This document shows positions 1 through 8,554 of a stretch of 64,000 bases of DNA, piece after piece. The position numbers and the translations under genes were made by a program. The stretch's first letter is position 1; each line of letters starts with the position of its first letter. Origin of the DNA: Phycisphaerales bacterium (GTDB taxonomy: Bacteria > Planctomycetota > Phycisphaerae > Phycisphaerales > SM1A02); NCBI GenBank assembly GCA_029242715.1, contig JAQWTL010000020.1, forward strand, positions 62,001 to 126,000, written 5' to 3'. The notes below the pieces were generated by a model, which did no database searches, was not told the origin of the DNA, and saw nothing but the letters and a program-made list of their open reading frames with translations.

Positions 1-51
1 CCATGGCTGTTTCCATTGCTGGTTCCATGGCTGGTTCCATGGCTGGTTCCA
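1..51 (-). repeat. 12-bp tandem repeat encoding Glu-Pro-Ala-Met in motB
   Basis: At least four near-perfect units of GGTTCCATGGCT on plus (one unit has CATTG), running to the window edge. They encode EPAM units at the MotB C-terminus. Confidence 0.9.
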
Positions 52-757
52 GCAGATCCTCAGTGAGGACGATGTCCACTCGTCGATGATCCGCCAGCTC
101 AGATTCTCGGTAGGCCCGTGCGTTGATGGGCTCGCGGGTGCCGACAGCTTCCAGCCGGAAGAGACGGTCTTCGATGCCTTCCTCCACGAGGATGGCTCGA
201 ACCGCCATGGCCCGGTGGAAGCTCAACTCATCGAGATTCTGCCACGGTGAGTTGGGTGACAGGTACTTGTTGGCAGCGTGTCCGCGAACGACGATTCGAT
301 TTCGCCGGCCTGCAAGGAGCGGCGCCAGTTCAATGACCGCCTGCTGCCCACCTGGTGTCAGCGAAGCAGAGCCTGGACCGAACATGGCCGGTCCCCCCAG
401 AGTGAACTGGAGACCGGCAGGCACGCTCTGGACACGAGCCTGGGGACCACTTGGCCCCTGATCCTTCACGTGGCTTCTGTTGGGCTCAACTTCATCGCGT
501 CGAGCCGTAACCGTATCCAACGCCTGGATCATGCTCTGCAAGGGAACATCATCCGTTGGAAGAATACCCACCTGTCCAGTGAAGCCGAAGGCGGTCTTGA
601 CCGCATTGGCAACACGTTGATACTCACGATCCCGCTTCAGCTCAGAGAACATCTGCAGCAGAATGAAGAAACACAACAACAGTGCCATCATGTCTGCAAA
701 GGTGATGGTCCAGGCAGGAGCGCCCTCGCGTCGGGATGATCGGCTACGCGTGATCAT
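1..757 (-). CDS. motB: Flagellar motor stator protein MotB (partial, C-terminus cut)
   Basis: Peptidoglycan-anchored half of the flagellar stator. Reading down from 757, the N-terminus has the MotB signature: PAWTITFADMMALLL followed by a single membrane helix, including the Asp expected to carry protons. The C-terminal part is OmpA-like, with LSFHRAMAVRAIL and later HRRVDIVL, the usual peptidoglycan-binding layout. The start ATG (757-755) overlaps the motA stop (756-754) as ATGA, so the two genes are translationally coupled. The frame is open to base 2 and continues outside the window. The last visible residues are a Glu-Pro-Ala-Met repeat encoded by a 12-bp tandem repeat, beyond the OmpA domain and not typical of MotB. 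Confidence 0.93.
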   Translation of the reverse strand, partial: MITRSRSSRREGAPAWTITFADMMALLLCFFILLQMFSELKRDREYQRVANAVKTAFGFTGQVGILPTDDVPLQSMIQALDTVTARRDEVEPNRSHVKDQGPSGPQARVQSVPAGLQFTLGGPAMFGPGSASLTPGGQQAVIELAPLLAGRRNRIVVRGHAANKYLSPNSPWQNLDELSFHRAMAVRAILVEEGIEDRLFRLEAVGTREPINARAYRESELADHRRVDIVLTEDLLEPAMEPAMEPAMETAM

Positions 758-1545
758 GCTGCTTGGCTCAGAATTTCCTGTGCACGCGACCTGGGCGGAA
801 GGAACGTTCGCAATTTCGAGTCGACATGTCTCGGGTTGTCACCCGCCTGGATACCCAGCACGCCCTGAATGGCCATTGACCTCACAAGAACTTCCTCGGA
901 AGTGCGTGCTGACAACTTGTCTGCCAACGGCAGGAACACGAGGTTGGCCAGCAAGGCGCCATAGAGGGTTGTCAGCAGGGCCGCGGCCATGCCAGCACCA
1001 ATAGCGGAGGGATCCTCCATATTGGCGAGCATCGCCACCAGTCCGATGACGGTTCCGATCATGCCGAAGGCAGGGGCATACTTCCCCAACTGTTCAAACA
1101 TGCTTCGCCCGGCTTCATGCCGTTCGACGAGAACCTCAAGTTCCGTTTCAAGGACCGAGCGAATGGTCTCCGGATCGGTCCCGTCAATGGCCAGTTGCAC
1201 CCCACGCACAAGGAAGGGGTCGTCAATTTCGTTCAAAGCACCTTCCAAGGCGAGTACGCCTTCACGACGTGCCAGCTCTGAAAGAGTCACGAGTCGGGCA
1301 ATCTGCTCCTGAGGACTCACGCCACGATGCATCAATGCCTTCAGACTCACCTTGTGGACGGCGAAGATTCGCCGAATCGGTGCTGAAACCAGGGTTGCTG
1401 CCCCAGCACCTCCCACAACGATCAGCAAGGCAACTGGGTCTACATAGGCACCGAACGATCCGCCCAGTACCAGAGCAACGACCACGCAGCCAGCGCCTAA
1501 AAAGAGTCCTGTAATAGTGGATAGATCCACGGGATTCGCCTCCAT
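754..1545 (-). CDS. motA: Flagellar motor stator protein MotA
   Basis: Proton-channel subunit of the flagellar stator, about 263 residues. It has membrane helices near residues 10-28 and 35-53, a long cytoplasmic loop, and the paired helices around AFGMIGTVIGLVAML and MAAALLTTLYGALLANL that are typical of MotA/TolQ/ExbB proteins. The frame can be extended upstream to a TTG at 1641. I prefer the ATG at 1545 because MEANPVDLSTITGLFLG matches how MotA proteins begin. Because motB follows directly, this is motA rather than tolQ or exbB. It is divergent from the BamD-like gene at 1692. Confidence 0.93.
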   Translation of the reverse strand: MEANPVDLSTITGLFLGAGCVVVALVLGGSFGAYVDPVALLIVVGGAGAATLVSAPIRRIFAVHKVSLKALMHRGVSPQEQIARLVTLSELARREGVLALEGALNEIDDPFLVRGVQLAIDGTDPETIRSVLETELEVLVERHEAGRSMFEQLGKYAPAFGMIGTVIGLVAMLANMEDPSAIGAGMAAALLTTLYGALLANLVFLPLADKLSARTSEEVLVRSMAIQGVLGIQAGDNPRHVDSKLRTFLPPRSRAQEILSQAA

Positions 1546-1691
1546 CTCTCGGACCGGGGGAACCTGGCCTCCTTGGCAGCTTGCCTCGGGTCTTTCGGCC
1601 AGGGTTCTCGCATCGGCGGGCCAGAGAGGCGACTTGAGCAAGATGAGCGAGTCCCCGGCCGAAGACCATCAACACACGTTCCTTGGGTACC

Positions 1692-2939
1692 ATGCGGGCC
1701 ATGCTGATCCGTTCCTGCAGAGTCCTTTCCTGGCAACTGATTGCCCTCCTGGTCCTTCTGACCACAGCCCCAAGCTTTGCGCAGAATGACTACAAACTGG
1801 ATGACGCCGATAACTGGCAGCTTGTAGGCCAGCCAGATCCCGGCACTCCAGAGGGCGCCCTCGCACGAGCCCGAGAACTTCTGGCCCAGGGACAGGCCGA
1901 CCGCGCGTACAACATGGTGAACCGATGGCTGGAGCGAAATCCGGATTCGGCTTTGGCAGCAGATGCCTACCTCCTTCGAGGTGACGCTCTGGTTGCGATG
2001 GCTGACTACTACGAATCCCTGTACGACTACGAATACGTCATCAGACGTTACCCCGCATCGCCTACGTTCACGCTTGCGCTTGCCAGAGAACTTGAAGTCG
2101 CTTCCCTCTTCGCGCATGGAACACTTCGCAAGGTGTTTGGATTGCGAATTGGTGATGGCACGGAAGAAGCCGAGGAGATCTTCATCCGTATCCAGGAACG
2201 AACACCTGGCAGCCAGCTTGCCGAACAGGCTGGTATCGAACTTGCAGACATGTACTTCCGTCAGCGGCGAATGGAAATTGCAGCTGACATGTATGCAATC
2301 TTCCTTGAGAAGTACCCGAAATCGCCATTCCTGGACAAGGCCCGCCGACGCCTGATCTACTCGAATATCGCTACTTTCAAGGGACCACAGTTTGATATCG
2401 TCGGGCTCCGGGAAGCCAAACGTGAACTGCAGGAACTCCTCATCACTCGCCCAGCAGAAGCCGAACGCATTGGTGCACAGGCCCTCATCAACAGGATCAT
2501 CGAGTCGGAAGCAACCAAGTTGCTTACGACCGCACGTTGGTACAACCGTGTCGGAGATCCTATTGCTGCAGAGTTCATGATCCGCAACCTCATCGAACGC
2601 TACCCCCAATCAGCGGCAACCATCCGAGCCCTTGAGCAGATCCCGGACATCCTCAAGCAACTGCCCGAGGTCATCCTGGCAGCGGCTCCGAATTACGAGG
2701 TTCTCAGGGAGGCCATCCTCAACCGTGATCGTGCCGTCTTGACAGATGCACCAGAAGAGTTGCCGGCCGAATCCATGGAACCAGTGGAAGCGCTCCCTCC
2801 AGTTTCATCCAATGATGCACCTCCGCCACCGGACCAGACGTCCGCCGAAGATCTGCACAGAGCCATGGAGCGCGCCCAATCACCCGTGAATCTCCCGCCA
2901 GGTGAAGATCCTGTCCCGTTGCCGGGGGATGATCCATGA
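1692..2939 (+). CDS. Secreted TPR protein, BamD/YfiO-like
   Basis: About 415 residues with an N-terminal signal peptide (SWQLIALLVLLTTAPSFAQ) and several tetratricopeptide-like units, for example around GQADRAYNMVNRWLERNPDS and the later EIAADMYAIFLEKYPKSPFLD. This resembles the outer-membrane assembly factor BamD (YfiO), which normally has about 245 residues and is a lipoprotein. No lipobox Cys is seen here, and the C-terminus is a Pro-rich tail. The start is ATG 1692; a TTG at 1683 is also in frame. The stop overlaps the LptE-like start (ATGA). Grouping with LptE-like and FtsH genes points to envelope biogenesis. The exact role is inferred. Confidence 0.8.
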   Translation: MRAMLIRSCRVLSWQLIALLVLLTTAPSFAQNDYKLDDADNWQLVGQPDPGTPEGALARARELLAQGQADRAYNMVNRWLERNPDSALAADAYLLRGDALVAMADYYESLYDYEYVIRRYPASPTFTLALARELEVASLFAHGTLRKVFGLRIGDGTEEAEEIFIRIQERTPGSQLAEQAGIELADMYFRQRRMEIAADMYAIFLEKYPKSPFLDKARRRLIYSNIATFKGPQFDIVGLREAKRELQELLITRPAEAERIGAQALINRIIESEATKLLTTARWYNRVGDPIAAEFMIRNLIERYPQSAATIRALEQIPDILKQLPEVILAAAPNYEVLREAILNRDRAVLTDAPEELPAESMEPVEALPPVSSNDAPPPPDQTSAEDLHRAMERAQSPVNLPPGEDPVPLPGDDP

Positions 2940-3457
2940 TCAAGACACCACTCCTGCTGACAATCCTTGCCTGCCTTTCCATTGGAGTGGGCTGCAGTGA
3001 CGATCCAGCCAAAGGCTGGTCGACCAAGTCGATCTTCACCAATGAGGTCAAAACCGTCTCGGTGCCGATTGCTGCCAATACCACCCAATATCGCCAGATC
3101 GGATTTCAACTGACGGATGCGGTCATCAAGGAAATCGAATCCAGGACCCCATGGAAGGTCACCTATGCCAGCCGGGCAGACACCGTCCTGAACATGACGA
3201 TCAAGAGCGTGCAGCTTCAGACCATTTCCCTTTCGGACCTAACTGGACTCAATGAGGAAATGGTCATTTCACTGACAATTGACTTTGACTGGGAAGACCT
3301 GGAAACCAACCAGACGATCTTTTCCCGGAAGGAATTCTCGGCCGGTGGCCTTTTCGTGCCTTCCCAGCCCTCTGGAGAGACTCTCCAAATCGGGGAATTC
3401 CAAGTCGTACAGCAGATGGCCACCGATATCGTCGATGAGATGGCCGGGTCCTGGTAA
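2936..3457 (+). CDS. LptE-like LPS assembly lipoprotein
   Basis: Small lipoprotein of 173 residues. The signal peptide ends in a lipobox-like IGVGC. The middle matches the LptE layout: TVSVPIAANTTQYRQIGFQLTDAVIKEIE, then a segment where Ala-Asp introduces an extended beta strand (SRADTVLNMTIKSV). LptE plugs the LptD barrel in the outer membrane and helps lipopolysaccharide export. Its start overlaps the upstream BamD-like stop by four bases, so the two are probably co-expressed. LptE homologues diverge strongly, so the family call rests on architecture and context. Confidence 0.7.
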   Translation: MIKTPLLLTILACLSIGVGCSDDPAKGWSTKSIFTNEVKTVSVPIAANTTQYRQIGFQLTDAVIKEIESRTPWKVTYASRADTVLNMTIKSVQLQTISLSDLTGLNEEMVISLTIDFDWEDLETNQTIFSRKEFSAGGLFVPSQPSGETLQIGEFQVVQQMATDIVDEMAGSW

Positions 3458-3525
3458 GTCCGACCCCGAAGGCATCGAGGGGCGTATCATGACGAAACGG
3501 GAGTCTCCCGATCGCGATCAGCCCC

Positions 3526-5622
3526 ATGGGCACCGCACACGACGGGCAAGAAAACACCATGTCAAGTAACGAGAATCCGCAGAACGAACCCGGCCAGGAT
3601 CCCCAGGGCAATCGCCCCCAGAACACGCCGCCGCCCCCTCCCAACCGGATGGGCAGAGGCCTTCTGAGCTGGGTGATCATCATCGGCATCCTCATCGTGT
3701 TCTTCGCGATGATGAATACTGGCACCACAGGCGATCGCATCAGCAGTTGGGGGCAGTTCAAGGCACTCGTGAACCCCGAAACAGGAAGTGTTCACGAATC
3801 GACACTCGGCAGCCCTGATCCCGTCACGATCAAGAACAACAAGATCGTCGCCATCATCGCTCCCAATTCCGGCCCCAATAATACTGACAAGCCCCAGAAG
3901 GCCTACGTGGAGATTGATTCCAGCAACCGGGAGTTCTTCCGCAACGAACTCACCGAGATGGGCGTCGATCATGTCAATGACACAGCGACCAGCATCTGGG
4001 GACAACTCCTGCTTGCAGTCGGCCCCTTCCTGATCATCGTCCTGCTGATCTGGTTCCTGATCGCACGATCAATGCGAGGCGCCGGAGGTGGCCCGGGCGG
4101 CATGCTTGGCAGCTTCGGAAAATCACGTCACCGCATCTCCACCAAGGAGAACACGAGCGTTCGATTCACCGATGTCCAAGGCATCGCAGAAGCGAAAGAC
4201 GAAGTCCAGGAAATCGTCCAGTTCCTCAAGAACCCCAGGAAGTTCCAACGACTTGGTGGACGTATCCCGCGTGGCGTTCTGCTCGTCGGACCTCCCGGTT
4301 GTGGCAAGACTCTGCTGGCCAAAGCGATCGCCGGTGAGGCCGAAGCCCCCTTCTTCTCGATTTCCGGCTCGGACTTCGTGGAAATGTTCGTTGGTGTCGG
4401 TGCCAGCCGTGTCCGTGATCTCTTCAAGCAGGCCAAGGAAAACTCTCCCTGCATCATCTTCCTTGATGAAATCGATGCTGTAGGCCGTCGACGCGGCGGT
4501 GGCTTTTCCTCAGGTGGCAATGATGAACGCGAACAAACACTCAATGCCATCCTCGTAGAAATGGATGGTTTCGAGGCTACTGACCAGGTCATCGTGATCG
4601 CCGCGACAAACCGAAGTGATGTGCTCGATCCCGCACTCACCCGACCAGGTCGCTTTGATCGCCAAGTACATGTTTCACTGCCTGATCTCAATGGGCGATA
4701 TCGAATCCTTGATGTCCATTCCAAGAAGATCAAGCTTGCTGAAGGCGTCGAGCTTCACAAGATTGCACGAGGCACACCCGGCTATTCCGGCGCTGACCTC
4801 GCTGCCCTGATCAATGAAGCCGCAATCCTTGCCACACTTGATGGAAAGGACTGCGTCGAACAGCACGATCTGGAAGAAGCACGCGACAAGATTCGCTTTG
4901 GCCGCGAACGAAAAAGTCGGCACATGGAAGAAGAAGACCGCGTCCTGGTTGCGTACCACGAGGCGGGACATGCCGTGCTCCAGGCGATTCTTGAAGACGC
5001 GGATCCAATCCACAAGGTCACGATCATTGGCCGTGGCCCATATGGCGGCGCTTCCTTCAGCCTTCCAGAGAAGGATCGGCATGGCTATGGCCGTCGTTGG
5101 CTCGATGCCACTTTGCGTGTCATGTGCGGCGGTCGAATCGCTGAGCAGAAGAAAGTTGGAGATGTCTCTTCGGGCGCTTCAATGGACATCCAGCACGCCA
5201 CGAATCTGGCACGCTCCATGGTCCTCGAATGGGGCATGTCCGAACGTCTTGGCTTCGTCAACTACAACCGGGACGACTCAAGAGACGGCCTCGTCCTCGA
5301 CAAGGATCACTCCCCTGAAACAGCCCGGATCATCGATGAAGAAATCAAGCGACTCATCGATTCGGCCTATGACGATGCCACTCGATTGATCTCTGAAAAC
5401 TGGGAGAAGATCGAAGCGCTGGCCCAGGCCCTGTTGAAATACGAAACGCTTCAGAGCGATGAAATCATCGACCTGATTGAAGGGCGTCGAGTTGACCGAC
5501 CCACCGTCAGTGACCTGCTTGATGAAGAGTCAAAGGCGACCTCTGATCAGCCGCCATCACCTTCCAAGACGGAAGACACGGACGATGAGTCCGCAGGCGG
5601 CCTTGTTCCATCGCCTGCCTGA
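3526..5622 (+). CDS. ftsH: ATP-dependent zinc metalloprotease FtsH
   Basis: Membrane-anchored AAA+ protease that degrades misfolded membrane proteins and regulatory proteins. Two membrane helices are visible (about residues 42-62 and 161-180), flanking a periplasmic domain. The Walker A motif GPPGCGKT is near residue 254, Walker B is IIFLDEIDA, the arginine-finger region contains [13 protein letters not shown], and the zinc site HEAGH is near residue 477. The length of up to 698 residues is normal. The ATG at 3526 gives the longest frame. An ATG at 3559 (MSSNENPQ) is an equally plausible start, and neither has a clear ribosome site. The last 40 residues are acidic and low complexity. A strong hairpin follows the stop. 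Confidence 0.97.
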   Translation: MGTAHDGQENTMSSNENPQNEPGQDPQGNRPQNTPPPPPNRMGRGLLSWVIIIGILIVFFAMMNTGTTGDRISSWGQFKALVNPETGSVHESTLGSPDPVTIKNNKIVAIIAPNSGPNNTDKPQKAYVEIDSSNREFFRNELTEMGVDHVNDTATSIWGQLLLAVGPFLIIVLLIWFLIARSMRGAGGGPGGMLGSFGKSRHRISTKENTSVRFTDVQGIAEAKDEVQEIVQFLKNPRKFQRLGGRIPRGVLLVGPPGCGKTLLAKAIAGEAEAPFFSISGSDFVEMFVGVGASRVRDLFKQAKENSPCIIFLDEIDAVGRRRGGGFSSGGNDEREQTLNAILVEMDGFEATDQVIVIAATNRSDVLDPALTRPGRFDRQVHVSLPDLNGRYRILDVHSKKIKLAEGVELHKIARGTPGYSGADLAALINEAAILATLDGKDCVEQHDLEEARDKIRFGRERKSRHMEEEDRVLVAYHEAGHAVLQAILEDADPIHKVTIIGRGPYGGASFSLPEKDRHGYGRRWLDATLRVMCGGRIAEQKKVGDVSSGASMDIQHATNLARSMVLEWGMSERLGFVNYNRDDSRDGLVLDKDHSPETARIIDEEIKRLIDSAYDDATRLISENWEKIEALAQALLKYETLQSDEIIDLIEGRRVDRPTVSDLLDEESKATSDQPPSPSKTEDTDDESAGGLVPSPA

Positions 5623-5652
5623 ACAAGCCCGACAACACTACACCGATAAAGA

Positions 5653-5684
5653 ACAACGACCTCGCCATCTGGCGAGGTCGTTGT
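5653..5684. terminator. Bidirectional hairpin between convergent ftsH and cupredoxin gene
   Basis: A perfect 14-bp stem (ACAACGACCTCGCC with its complement) closes a 4-base ATCT loop between two convergent stops. On the minus strand it is followed by a short T-rich run, so it fits transcription from the cupredoxin gene slightly better. Confidence 0.8.
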
Positions 5685-5715
5685 GTTCAATCCTGTTTCA
5701 AGTGACGTTGCGAAC

Positions 5716-6540
5716 TCAGCAATTGGTGCCGTAGACACCCAGCATCTCAAGGAGATCATTCACGTCGACAAATCCATTGCCATCAACATCACAGGTGCAG
5801 TCCTCCGCGGAGCAGTCAGTGCCGAATTCGCCAAGAAGCGACAGGAGATCGTCGACGTCGATGTCATTATCGCCGTCCACGTCACTCGGGCAATCATTGT
5901 CATCAATGATCTCGATGCTGCCGACCATGCCGAAACCGCAGTGCGGGTTGCAGAAGTAATTCTGGGTGACCCCGGCCATGTCCTCAGGAACTCTCCAGAG
6001 AACCGCGCCATTGCTGCTGGACAACTCCTCATCCAGCGTGCCATCCGACACGCAATCCTCACCGAAGGTGACGGAATGAAAGCCACCACCGTGTTCGAAG
6101 ATGACAAGATCGCCAGGGCTGACCGTGATGCTTGGCGGATCGAATGTGAACCCGTTTGTGCTCACGATATGAATCTCGCCATTGTTGTTGCCGAGGATCA
6201 ACGCCCCATATTGATTGCCGTTGGCACAGTGACTGGAAATGCTGCAGTAGTACTCGATGTTTTCCGTTGCATCCGCAGGAACAGTCCATGTAAAACTGGT
6301 ATTTGTCCCGTTGAGCGTGGGTGATGAGATCTGACCATCTGTTTCACCGCAGATCGCACCACTGATGACATTGTGTGACCCCTCAGTCCTTGTCCAAGTG
6401 ATGACATCGCCAGGATTGACCTCGAGCCACTGCGGGTCGTAATAGGTGTTACCTACTTCAACTTGATGGTCAACGCCTGCAAACGCACCGGCAGACAGTG
6501 AAAGACAAATCGTAAGCGTGGTGGCAAACTGCTTTTTCAT
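5716..6540 (-). CDS. Secreted protein with two cupredoxin domains and C-terminal dockerin-like repeats
   Basis: A 274-residue exported protein with a signal peptide (MKKQFATTLTICLSLSAGAFA). Two plastocyanin-like domains follow. The first has a candidate copper His in GSHNV and a Cys/His cluster YYCSISSHCANGNQ. The second has GGFHSV and YFCNPHCGFGM, the His...Cys-x2-His-x4-Met order of a type-1 copper site. The C-terminus carries two Ca-binding-loop repeats (DVDGDNDIDVDDLL and DVDGNGFVDVNDLL) ending GTNC. The type-1 ligand set in domain 2 looks complete; in domain 1 the axial ligand would be Gln or absent. This is likely a periplasmic or surface copper or electron-transfer protein. The substrate is unknown. 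Confidence 0.88.
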   Translation of the reverse strand: MKKQFATTLTICLSLSAGAFAGVDHQVEVGNTYYDPQWLEVNPGDVITWTRTEGSHNVISGAICGETDGQISSPTLNGTNTSFTWTVPADATENIEYYCSISSHCANGNQYGALILGNNNGEIHIVSTNGFTFDPPSITVSPGDLVIFEHGGGFHSVTFGEDCVSDGTLDEELSSSNGAVLWRVPEDMAGVTQNYFCNPHCGFGMVGSIEIIDDNDCPSDVDGDNDIDVDDLLSLLGEFGTDCSAEDCTCDVDGNGFVDVNDLLEMLGVYGTNC

Positions 6541-6684
6541 GATTGGGGATCCTCTTCTACTTCCGCAAGATCAACACTCGGCCATTCTGAGGCCCAGATG
6601 CCATCAACACGTGGTGGATTTACTTTAGCCTGACAACCCAGGAAGGAGAACCGTAATCTTGATTTCAATCCCTCTGCCGACCTT

Positions 6685-8064
6685 CTAATCCCCGAGAACA
6701 CGCTTCCGCCTGAGAATGTGGTGATAGTGCTGAGCAAATCGGTGAGCCTCGTCTCGTATGGCTTGGCAGAGCTTCAATCCAGCATTTGTTCGACCAAGCC
6801 GAATGGGCTCTGGTTGATCCTGAACCCAGATCAACTCTTCCCGCTTTGCCAGCGAGATCACCAAAGGTGGCTGCTCGGACATGTCCGCAAAGGCCTCGAG
6901 TGCCGCATTGAGCTGCCCCAGACCTCCGTCAACCAGAATGACATCGGGATAGAGCTCCTGGCCCTGACCAGCCTCGCGATACCGCCTCTGCACGACCTCC
7001 CGAATGGCTGCGTAATCATCATTCTTGACTGATTTGATGCGGTATCTCCGGTAAGCATCCTTGAATGGCCTCCCGTCAATAAAACACACCTTTGAACCAA
7101 CAGTCTCATCTCCGCCAAGATGGGCGATATCAATGGCTTCCATGCAACGGATCGCCGTCTCTTCTCCCAGGGTCCGCTGCAATGAACGGAGGCCGTCGGA
7201 AGGATCCGTTGCAAAGACCGTGACCTCAGGCTGCCAGTTACTGGACGCCTCATTACCACGTTCATCCAATCGTTCAATGGACTTCACCTGATCACGCAGG
7301 CTTGCTGCCCGTTCATAATCACGTTGATCAGAAGCCCCCTGCATTGCTTCTCGCAACTCCTGGAGCACCTGCTTTCGCTGTGATCCCATGAATCGAATCA
7401 GACGATTGATGTCCTCTCGATAGGACACTGAATCAATTCGATCCGCACAAGGCGCCGTGCACAGTTCTATTGCATGTAACAAGCACGGGCGAAAATACCG
7501 GTTGGCGTCCGCCCCTTCTTGGATATCAAGGTGACAGGTCCGGAAACGAAAGATGCGTTGCATCACCTGTACTGCTTCACGAAGTGCGCCAGATGATGAA
7601 AAGGGGCCAAACACTCTTGCGCCCTTGAATTCGGGATCCGAGGGTGTTCGGGTGACATAGACGCCCGGGAAAGTATCCCGGGTTGTGATGGCCAGGTATG
7701 GATAGGACTTGTCATCCTTCAACTGAATGTTGAATTTGGGCTGGATGTCCTTGATCAACCGAGCTTCGACGAGCAGGGCCTCCCACTCTCCTTCCGCCTC
7801 AATGACTTCGACATCATTGATCAAGTCGAGCATCGGCTGCTTCCGGGGGCCAAGGTCCGTGGATGGCGTGAAATAGGATCCGACACGGCTCCTGAGGGAA
7901 CTGGCCTTCCCGACGTACAAAACATGCCCGGCCTGATCCTTGAACAGGTAGACCCCAGGCCCATCTGGCAGATCACGTGCTTTTCCGGCCAGTTCCTCCC
8001 GGGAAACCGGCTGGGGTGAATCCCCGGGGCAATCTGCAGAATGTGGGCTTTCTGGTGCCATCAA
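6685..8064 (-). CDS. uvrC: Excinuclease ABC subunit C, short form without HhH domain
   Basis: Nucleotide excision repair nuclease homologue that would make the two incisions with UvrAB. The GIY-YIG domain is at about residues 30-115 (DGPGVYLFKDQAGHVLYVGKA). It is followed by a UVR helix pair near residue 235-270 and an RNase H-like domain with IDIAHL, ILVDGGLGQL and DEAHRFA, holding the expected Asp/Asp/His residues. UvrC normally has about 600 residues and ends in tandem helix-hairpin-helix motifs. This one stops at 459, directly after the RNase H domain (RRKRVLGD, TAG), and I see no HhH coding sequence downstream. The GIY-YIG domain shows it is not a Cho-only protein. Confidence 0.9.
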   Translation of the reverse strand: MMAPESPHSADCPGDSPQPVSREELAGKARDLPDGPGVYLFKDQAGHVLYVGKASSLRSRVGSYFTPSTDLGPRKQPMLDLINDVEVIEAEGEWEALLVEARLIKDIQPKFNIQLKDDKSYPYLAITTRDTFPGVYVTRTPSDPEFKGARVFGPFSSSGALREAVQVMQRIFRFRTCHLDIQEGADANRYFRPCLLHAIELCTAPCADRIDSVSYREDINRLIRFMGSQRKQVLQELREAMQGASDQRDYERAASLRDQVKSIERLDERGNEASSNWQPEVTVFATDPSDGLRSLQRTLGEETAIRCMEAIDIAHLGGDETVGSKVCFIDGRPFKDAYRRYRIKSVKNDDYAAIREVVQRRYREAGQGQELYPDVILVDGGLGQLNAALEAFADMSEQPPLVISLAKREELIWVQDQPEPIRLGRTNAGLKLCQAIRDEAHRFAQHYHHILRRKRVLGD

Positions 8065-8097
8065 GGCATCCTAGGGCCAGTTTGCCCAATCACTGGG

Positions 8098-8125
8098 TTG
8101 GCATTGGCAAGTACAGGGCTATACT
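8098..8125 (+). promoter_or_regulatory. Sigma70-type promoter candidate for the Cys-rich lipoprotein
   Basis: TTGGCA (8098-8103) and TATACT (8120-8125) are separated by 16 bases in the gap between divergent uvrC and the lipoprotein gene at 8216. The fit to a housekeeping promoter is good. The leader would be about 85 bases. Confidence 0.45.
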
Positions 8126-8215
8126 GCATATCGCTACTCTGATTAATGAGGCTTCCGAGCTCCGATGCGAGGAGGCATAATTGCCGTTAAACCATTTGGA
8201 ATGAGGATTTAATCC

Positions 8216-8467
8216 ATGAAGACTATGCTCGCCACTATCGGAATTTGTGTTGCCATGGCTGCTGCTGGTTGTGCTCAGAAGGCCGACTCATCTGCCACAC
8301 TCGCTGCATTCGACGACAACAAATCATCAGCAAGCTGCTGCATGTCCAAGACGCCTGGTAACGGCTGCCCCATGGCTGCTAAGCAAGCTGCTGCCTCAAC
8401 TGGCTGCTGCAAGTCCAAAGCTGCCTCCAGCTGCAGCAAGAGCAAGAGCGAGACCGTCAGCAACTGA
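8216..8467 (+). CDS. Small Cys-rich lipoprotein, unknown function
   Basis: An 83-residue protein with a short signal peptide and a lipobox (AAAGC), then a Ser/Ala/Lys-rich mature part with six further Cys: CC-MSKTPGNG-C, then CC-KSKAASS-C. The repeated CC...C pattern suggests metal binding or disulfides, but I do not recognise the family. The start is ATG 8216 with AGGA upstream (8202-8205), fair spacing. A strong terminator follows, so it is monocistronic. It could be a metal-sequestering lipoprotein; this is inference only. Confidence 0.75.
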   Translation: MKTMLATIGICVAMAAAGCAQKADSSATLAAFDDNKSSASCCMSKTPGNGCPMAAKQAAASTGCCKSKAASSCSKSKSETVSN

Positions 8468-8494
8468 CCCTCGCATGCAAGGATCACGTATCCT

Positions 8495-8532
8495 CAACAC
8501 CCCTGTGGACTCCCACGGGGGTGTTGTCTTTT
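8495..8532 (+). terminator. Rho-independent terminator after the Cys-rich lipoprotein
   Basis: A 14-bp stem with one G-T pair (CAACACCCCTGTGG against CCACGGGGGTGTTG) and loop ACTC is followed by TCTTTT. Confidence 0.9.
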
Positions 8533-8554
8533 ACCGTTGGGAGGGAGTTGGTCC

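Noticed and set aside
1497-2609. 370-residue open frame antisense to the BamD-like gene
   Set aside because: The plus frame has a signal peptide and TPR units; the minus translation is not protein-like and crosses the motA 5' end.
5683-6324. 213-residue open frame opposite the cupredoxin gene
   Set aside because: The minus strand here has clear cupredoxin and EF-hand motifs; the plus frame is a shadow without domain pattern or ribosome site.
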